Source of the DNA: CAZRZN01 sp964604565
GTDB lineage: Bacteria > Pseudomonadota > Alphaproteobacteria > Rhodobacterales > Rhodobacteraceae
Assembly (NCBI GenBank): GCA_964604565.1
Contig: CAZRZN010000043.1
Location: 1-23,081, forward strand
Direction of reading: 5' to 3'
Length of the DNA stretch: 23,081 nt
Part shown: positions 21,669 through 23,081 of the stretch, piece by piece
How positions within the stretch are numbered: position 1 is the first letter of the stretch
How the letters are laid out: each line of letters starts with the position of its first letter
Notes under the pieces: generated by a model
Databases searched by the model: none
Told to the model about the DNA's origin: nothing
What the model saw: only the letters and a program-made list of their open reading frames with translations
Made by a program: the position numbers and the translations under genes

Positions 21669-22838
21669 ATGAAATTCTATGTCTTGGGGGCATCGGCACT
21701 ATGCCTCGCGGCGGTTTCCGCGCAGGCGGGCGGTGTCGACCGGTCGGGCCAGTCCATCGGGGTCATCTTCGAGACCGGAACCTACGCGGAACTCAGCTTC
21801 GGTTCGGTTACGCCGATGGTGTCCGGGACGCAGGTCGTGACCTTTCCCCCGGCGCTCGGCGGCTCAACCGCCGGGAGCGGATCCGAAAACATGACCGAAA
21901 GCTATCTGCAATTCGGCGCCGCCCTGAAACATGACTACAGCGATCAACTCTCCGTGGCACTCATCCTAGAACAACCGTTTGGCGCCGATGTCGCCTACGA
22001 CAACGGCACCGGGTATTTCGCCTCTGACGCGACGGCCCTACTTGCATCGCAATCGCTCACCTCGGTCCTGCGTTACAAGTTTGACGAGAATTTCAGCATC
22101 CATGGCGGCATCCGCTATCAGCGCCTGTCGGCCAAGGCCTTCATTCCCTACATCACCCTCCCGGCGGGACCGCTGGCAGGCACGGCCTACGGTGTCGAAG
22201 GCGAGGTCGACGACGGCTGGGGCTACCTGCTGGGCGCCGCGTATGAACGGCCGGATATCGCCTTGCGTGTCGCGCTGACCTATAATTCCAGCATTCAGCA
22301 CAACCTTGACACGACCGAGGACTCCGCCGTCGGCCTCGGCAACAGCTCCACGACCGAGATCAATGCCCCGCAATCGCTGAATCTGGAGTTCCAGACCGGC
22401 ATTGCCGAGGACACGCTGCTTTTCGGGTCGGTGCGCTGGGTCGACTGGACTGAGTTCGAGATCGCGCCGCGCGATTACCTTGCGGTCACGGGTGCGCTTG
22501 CCGGGGGTGCGGGCGAGGCGCTCGTGTCCTATGACAATGATACCATCACCTACAATCTGGGCGTCGGACGCCGCTTCAACGACAAGTGGGCCGGGTCTGT
22601 ATCCGTCGGCTACGAAGCTCCCAACGACGATTTCGCGTCCAACCTCGGGCCGACCAACGGGTTCTGGAGCCTTGGCCTGGGCGGGGCATATACCATGGAC
22701 AACATGGAGATTTCCGGCGGTCTGCGCTATGTCTGGATCGGCGATGCGGAAACCGAGGTTGGCCCCTTCTCGCCGGCGACCTCCTTCGAAGACAATCACG
22801 CCGTCGGCGTCGGCATGAAGATCGCCTTCAACTTCTGA
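21669..22838 (+). CDS. FadL/OmpP1/TodX-family outer-membrane channel
   Basis: The 389-residue outer-membrane beta-barrel belongs to the FadL family, which lets long-chain fatty acids and other hydrophobic compounds cross the outer membrane. A signal peptide (MKFYVLGASALCLAAVSAQA) is cut at residue 20, and the mature protein starts GGVDRSGQSIGVIFE. Alternating strands with aromatic girdles run through the rest (LQFGAALKHDYSDQLSVALILEQ begins one), and the last residue is Phe (GVGMKIAFNF), as needed for BAM recognition. A long frame upstream is open to 21585, but the ATG at 21669 places the signal peptide properly and follows GGGAGGGG. The exact substrate is unknown. Confidence 0.9.
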   Translation: MKFYVLGASALCLAAVSAQAGGVDRSGQSIGVIFETGTYAELSFGSVTPMVSGTQVVTFPPALGGSTAGSGSENMTESYLQFGAALKHDYSDQLSVALILEQPFGADVAYDNGTGYFASDATALLASQSLTSVLRYKFDENFSIHGGIRYQRLSAKAFIPYITLPAGPLAGTAYGVEGEVDDGWGYLLGAAYERPDIALRVALTYNSSIQHNLDTTEDSAVGLGNSSTTEINAPQSLNLEFQTGIAEDTLLFGSVRWVDWTEFEIAPRDYLAVTGALAGGAGEALVSYDNDTITYNLGVGRRFNDKWAGSVSVGYEAPNDDFASNLGPTNGFWSLGLGGAYTMDNMEISGGLRYVWIGDAETEVGPFSPATSFEDNHAVGVGMKIAFNF

Positions 22839-22875
22839 CCAGTCCCCGGGCGGCGCGTCCCGCCCCCCCTGAAAG

Positions 22876-22904
22876 ACCGTGCGCGCCGGGCCGTTGCGCA
22901 CGGT
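22876..22904 (+). terminator. Possible terminator after fadL
   Basis: ACCGTGCGC (22876-22884) pairs perfectly with GCGCACGGT (22896-22904) around an 11-base loop. Only three T follow, so the strength is uncertain. Confidence 0.55.
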
Positions 22905-22967
22905 TTGACGATGGCTGCCGACGGCCTTATCAGGACGGAACCATCAATTCAGACAGGACTGACGCCG

Positions 22968-23033
22968 ATGTTCTATTCCTCCGCCCGGGAGTGGCGCGAC
23001 GCCGAACAGAAGCGCGTGGTCCTGTTTGAATTG
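22968..23033 (+). CDS. Start of an unrecognised gene, cut by adapter sequence
   Basis: An ATG at 22968, preceded by CAGGAC, opens a frame reading MFYSSAREWRDAEQKRVVLF and running to the end of genomic sequence. About 22 residues are visible, too few to assign a family; the KRVVLF stretch could be the first strand of a nucleotide-binding domain, which is speculation. The frame continues into adapter bases from 23034, so any residues after that point are artificial. Confidence 0.35.
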
Positions 23034-23081
23034 AGATCGGAAGAGCGTCGTGTAGGGAAAGAGTGTTCAGAGCCGTGTAGA
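23034..23081. other. Illumina TruSeq adapter with i5 index (assembly artefact)
   Basis: From 23034 the sequence reads AGATCGGAAGAGC followed by GTCGTGTAGGGAAAGAGTGT, the standard TruSeq adapter read-through. The next eight bases, TCAGAGCC, are the reverse complement of index GGCTCTGA (listed as D504), and GTGTAGA continues the adapter. It is not genomic; the true contig end is at or just before 23033. Confidence 0.97.

Noticed and set aside
23034..23081. C-terminal continuation of the last gene.
   Set aside because: The bases are sequencing adapter.

Overview
This 23 kb window is high-GC bacterial DNA carrying ordinary chromosomal genes. It most likely comes from an alphaproteobacterium of the Rhodobacteraceae/Roseobacter group. 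The signs are a DUF1476 F1-ATPase zeta inhibitor, an IalB-family periplasmic protein, the alphaproteobacterial FadL type, split PurS/PurQ, a DctB/DctD pair and the general protein character. I see no mobile element, CRISPR array, rRNA or prophage.

Layout. 1-699 is the 3' end of trpE (+). 737-2938 holds sufE (-), a small lipoprotein (+) and rnd (-). 3028-4685 is the translationally coupled pair purM-purN (-). A CAT-anticodon tRNA (+, 4802-4878) follows, then a HerA-like/DUF853 ATPase (-). The 479-bp gap 6436-6914 has no protein gene but carries two plus-strand intrinsic terminators that serve no visible gene, one preceded by a promoter-like pair (small-RNA candidates). Next come an IalB-family protein (+), a doxX-DUF808 membrane pair (-), and a gap paralogue (+) behind a LacI-type operator-like palindrome. 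From 10246 to 19913 everything is on the minus strand. In transcription order it is purC, a secreted serine protease fused to a beta-helix, purS, a chemoreceptor, purQ, dctB and dctD. Then follow the zeta inhibitor (+), an EamA-type transporter (+), a FadL outer-membrane channel (+), and a start of one more gene that runs into Illumina adapter sequence (23034-23081).

How the genes work together. purM, purN, purC, purS and purQ are five de novo purine-synthesis genes in two nearby clusters; purL is not in the window. The purC-purS-purQ series is interrupted by an extracellular protease gene and a chemoreceptor gene. DctB/DctD form a two-component system without a neighbouring dicarboxylate transporter.

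The most unusual items are: (i) the 716-residue exported protein joining a chymotrypsin-fold protease (apparent triad H112/D163/S235), a PT linker, a four-cysteine segment and a regular 23-residue beta-helix; (ii) the DctD-like regulator that lacks the sigma-54-contacting GAFTGA loop; (iii) the GAPDH paralogue whose NAD-selective Asp is Ala and whose S-loop pair is Arg-Arg; (iv) the orphan terminators at 6557 and 6706; (v) the adapter artefact at the right end. All functional statements come from reading motifs by eye; no database search was run.
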